From contig NC_086254.1 of assembly GCF_021018805.1 (NCBI RefSeq), positions 28,457,300 through 28,521,299 on the forward strand: a stretch of 64,000 nucleotides of DNA, read 5' to 3'. The translations under genes were made by a program, and so were the position numbers. Position 1 is the stretch's first letter; each line of letters starts with the position of its first letter. Below the pieces are notes generated by a model. That model did no database searches and was not told the origin of the DNA. It saw nothing but the letters and a program-made list of their open reading frames with translations. Of the stretch, positions 60,101 through 64,000 are shown piece by piece. This DNA is from Prinia subflava (taxonomy: Eukaryota; Chordata; Aves; Passeriformes; Cisticolidae).

Positions 60101-63100
60101 AAATTCACTAAACCAAGTTTCTTTTTACTTTGTGTTATGTTCTTAAGAGAGAGCATTGAAGCATTAAAAACATTGGCTTCCATGGATTAAAATATCTCTT
60201 GTTTGTCCTCCTGGAAGAGGTGACCTTAAAACACTTGTGCATCAATTCACCCCTAATATCACCTGGCCACTGCAAAAACAGCTTTTAACCTGAAATCACA
60301 TCTCACATGTGAAACCAGGGGGAAGATAAATCAAACAACAATTTGGTGTTAGCCTGGGACTGTGTTTAACCAGAGAAATTAAATAAAAACCTTGGAAGTC
60401 CACAGAAAGGTCATAAGTACTTGTTTGCACACCTGGAGGTGTCAAAGCCTTCACCCCAGTCCTGGTGTGACCTTCCTCCCTATACCTTGCTCTGCCCATC
60501 TCTACACCTGAGATCTCTCTAGGGACAGTCAAAAACAAATCCAGACAAGGTCTCTGACTGTCACCAAGGCATGTTGGCCAGCAGGCACATTTTATTGCCC
60601 CAGTGCTGTGGGATGTTGGAGTACTGGGGGACTGGGATGCTCCCTGGCTGGGGAGAGGTTTGCTGCAGGGGCTGAGCACCCTCAGCAGGGCAGAGGGCTC
60701 CCACACAGCCCATCCCTCCCAGCAGGAGTGACTCAGCCTGGGAGACCCGAATGGCAGCACTGGATGCAAATGGAGATGCATCCCCCATCCCTGGAGGGGA
60801 GGTTGTGCCCCGAGGGCAGCAGTCACTGAGCACCTCAGGGCTGATTCTCACAGAAACCTGGAGCACCAGAAGGATGGACAACTTGGGTCCTGTTTGGGGG
60901 TGAATTTGTGTTGTTTCTCCTGGGGTTTCATGGCTTGCTCAAGGGTCATTGCTAACAGGGTGATGTTGGGAAGAAAAGCCAGGTTTGGGCAGCATCACTC
61001 CCTGCTTGCAGTCACCCACAGCTGGGAGCAGTCCCTAGGGAGGCAGAATGGCACAGGCAGGCACAGCTCAAAACTGGGATCCTCTTGTTCATGTGGAGCC
61101 CTCAGCATCCTGGGGAACACTAAAAGATCCTTCAACTTTGCTTTGGAAGACTGGACTTTGTCCAGTACCTCTGGACACAGACCCTCCTGGGACATCTGGG
61201 TGTTTGTAGCAGGGCTAAGCCAAATGCTGAGAATTTATCCAAGTGCCTTCTTGGATGGAGTGCAGCTAGTTGGATAGACTCTATCAGTATTTTTAAACTA
61301 TCTTTTTTTCATTTTAAAAAAGTTCTTTTCTATTGGATTGCAGCCTCACCATTAATTATTACGTTGCAATGAAAAAACAAAAAAGCTTAGTTCTTTAGAA
61401 AATAGCACAGCAAGAGGTTTTCTGTCCTGTGAGGCCACTGCTGGAGGTGATGGAGGCTGAGCCCTCATCAGTGCCACTCCCCCAGCACAGCTCCCACCTT
61501 GGGGCAGGGATCCCCCATCCCTGCAGCTCCCTGCTCCCACCAGTGTTTCTCTGTGCCCCCTCGGGTGCCTTAATCCAAATTCCATGTGAAACAATGTCAA
61601 ACACTTTGCAAAACCCCAGGAATATTAGAGCTACCTAATAACCATGACTAAGCTAATGAATTCAGATGTCTAAGGATCTGTGTTTCATAAATCCATTAGT
61701 TTTATCCCCAACCTTTAATTCTTCCTCACTTGAATTCCCTTTCACCTATCCCTTTATTGTGTCCAGGATTACTGGCTTGTAGTTATCTGGGATATAATGA
61801 CAAACTTTTAAAAATATAAACCAGCTCTTTCCCAACTTTTCTGGTGTTGATTTAAGAGGAACATCTGCAGACCTCAATCTTCTGAGACACTCAGACACGA
61901 GTTACATGGACACTGATTTCTGAGTGTACCCCCTGACAGCGCAGATATAATTTACTACGCTGTTGATTAGAGATGGAACAGGAATGATTTGATCTCCCAT
62001 TACAGAGATAAAGCACATCATTCTGTCTTTCTAAATGCCATGAAGAAACACTGACCAGACCTTACTGCGCTGATTGAACCGTGTCACCCAGTGATGAACA
62101 CACCAGCTGCCACTATTTCTTTTCTCTGTTTAATGCTATTTAAAATTTTTGTGCTTACTCTTGATAGCCACAGATTTCAAGCTCTTGTCCCTCATCAGCA
62201 GGCTGAGCTTCATAATTCCTGATACACATCACTTGCTATTCAGCTTCTTTTACAAACCACTGCTTTTTGGGGGTTTCTGGAATGTCTTCTCTGACCTGGC
62301 TCTGGAAGTGCCTCAAGGCAAAGCCAATAACTCTTTATAATAAATTCCAGGGCCTTGTCCACATGACGATTTCTACTCAAAAATTTCCAAATTTGTTCTC
62401 CCTTTTCTGTTCGTATTTTAGCTTTCCAACAATTCCAAGCTGGAGAGGCAGCCCTATGGAAGCTGCTGTAGGACCGTATGGCCATAAATAATGATGATAT
62501 TGATGAAAATGCCCTTTGCCCGCCCATATTGGACATAATCAGGAGCTGATCACCAGTTCCTAAGCAACCACAAAATTTCTGTCCAGCAACCAAGTCCAGA
62601 ACAGGCTCCAGGTTTGTTTTGGTCAAAATATCTTCTGTGTTAGGAAATTATTAGCTCATTATGAGAAAGTCTTGTGGTGCTTTAATTACTGGCTGCACAG
62701 GATTTCCAGCAAAAGTCACCCTTGGGAATGATAGCAGCCTTCTTCCCACGGATCATCAGCAGGAGCAGCAGAGCTCCAAGGTGCAGCATCTCCTTGGGAA
62801 AAGGATCCCTCTCCCACATCCCCAGGGCTCATTAGGAAACACATCCACACACACTTTCACTCCTCCAGCAGGAAACAAGAGGTCTGACAGAGCTACAGAT
62901 AAAAGCACTCCCTGCTCCTGAAGATGGAAATCTCCCTTCCCAGCCAGGTGATTCCCAAGTTTTCAGCTTCCCAGCATTTCTGAGCACATTTCTGGGTGAG
63001 GAGTTATTTGCCAGAGTTGAATCTCTCCGGGTTTCTGCTCCTATCTGCTTGTATTAAGCCACTTCTAATTTCCCTCTGGGCAAAAATTAAATCTGAATCA

Positions 63101-63590
63101 GGAAAATCTTGATGGAAAATAACATTCTCTCTCCAAAGGATATATTATTTTTTCTTCAGTTAATTAAAAAGTGAATTAGACTTATCCTTTTCCAAAGTTT
63201 CTTGAGTGTCTGGAGGTTGTGGGCAACCCAGAAGCAGCAAAGACAACTCAAAAGAGCATGAAACAGCCCTTTGCAGCAGGAGATTAAAGAGACAACACAA
63301 GAAAAACCCAATTTCTTGGCACCCTTCAAAAGACCTGAGTGTCAGCAGCCAACAGTCAGAAGAGCAGGGTTGAAACAGAGATCACAGGCAGAGTTGGTCA
63401 CCTGGACCTGCTCTCACATCTTAGCAGGGCCCTGGAAGAATCATGTCCAAAAATGTCCAAAAATAGAAATGCTAAAGACACTGGGGAGAGAAAAAACTGC
63501 TGAGAGCCACTGTGCCAAGTGTCCTCCATGCCCTCTCCACAGGACACGTGGCCACTGCAGTGCAGGTCACCAGCAGGCAGGGTCCAAACT
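57121..63590. other. Intergenic stretch, no gene seen
   Basis: About 6.5 kb of unique sequence with only short, motif-free open frames and one CR1 scrap at 58,601-58,660. Confidence 0.5.
58601..58660 (+). mobile_element. CR1 3' terminal scrap, forward
   Basis: CAGGTCCAGATGAGCTG, CCCACCCAAACCATTCTGGG and ATTCTGAGATT resemble a degenerate CR1 end. Confidence 0.6.
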
Positions 63591-63591
63591 A

Positions 63592-63767
63592 GACCAAACC
63601 AAACCAAACCAAACCAAACCAAACCAAACCAAACCAAACCAAACCAAACCAAACCATCCAAACCAAACCATCCAAACCAAACCAAACCAAACCAAACCAA
63701 ACCAAACCAAACCAAACCAAACCAAACCAAACCAAACCAAACCAAACCAAACCAAACCAAACCAACC
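63592..63767 (+). repeat. Pentanucleotide microsatellite (ACCAA)n
   Basis: About 175 bases of ACCAA units, interrupted twice by CCATCCAAA near 63,655-63,675. The long WFGLV open frames on the other strand are translations of this repeat. Confidence 0.97.
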
Positions 63768-64000
63768 TCCCTCTCCCTCCATCCTCAAGTTTTCCCAGGC
63801 TCAGTTGCAGGGCAGCCACCCCCTCTGCAGTGTGAGCTCCCTCCTGACCCTCAGTACCTCTCATGCTCTCCCCAAATGGCCCCGTCCCTCTTCCCATCCA
63901 TCCTCTCGTGTACCAGGTGTCTCCCAGAACTGCTGGACTGTGAGCATCAGTGGGCAGCACCTTGGGAAGCTCAGCTCATGTTTGCCTCTCTCTGTTGTCT
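63768..64000. other. Right-edge sequence, nothing identified
   Basis: Unique GC-balanced sequence to the end of the window, with no recognisable feature. Confidence 0.5.

Noticed and set aside
63398..63960. Minus-strand frames rich in WFGLV repeats
   Set aside because: Direct translation of the ACCAA microsatellite.

Overview
The window looks like a piece of a bird genome. It holds two vertebrate neuropeptide/opioid-type GPCR genes in the known NPBWR2-OPRL1 neighbourhood, and it is littered with degenerate CR1-type LINE 3' ends, the dominant avian retroposon. Everything here is eukaryotic: split genes, CpG-rich promoters, long introns. The species cannot be read from the sequence.

Region 1 (1 to about 12,270) is a tandem array with a period of about 3.85 kb: three full units (1-3858, 3859-7710, 7711-11567) and a truncated fourth (11568 to about 12,270). 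It runs off the left edge. Each full unit carries one reverse-strand CR1 fragment, one forward-strand CR1 fragment and one predicted small three-exon gene. That gene's last exon encodes a very acidic protein with methionines spaced exactly 12 residues apart. The gene block is almost identical in all three copies while the rest of the unit differs visibly. I do not recognise the family. This is the best candidate in the window for an undescribed system.

Region 2 (about 12,270-22,240) is intergenic, with one clear CR1 fragment and no supportable gene. Region 3 (about 22,270-25,370) is NPBWR2 on the + strand: an intact single coding exon of 332 codons, a likely upstream non-coding exon and good poly(A) signals. 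Region 4 (25,370-36,937) is intergenic, with several CR1 pieces, an isolated CpG-rich island near 26.6-26.96 kb, and possibly the OPRL1 3' UTR at its right side. Region 5 (36,938 to about 48,400) is OPRL1 on the - strand: three coding exons giving a complete 368-residue nociceptin receptor, and a CpG-rich promoter region with two candidate alternative non-coding first exons. NPBWR2 and OPRL1 are convergent, which is the mammalian arrangement read in reverse. Region 6 (48.4-64 kb) is intergenic or an unseen intron, with CR1 remnants and a pentanucleotide array at 63.6 kb. RGS19, expected beyond the OPRL1 promoter, is not visible as coding sequence.

The two receptors are both class A, Gi-coupled peptide receptors of the nervous system. 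I see no functional link between them and the tandem acidic-protein genes.
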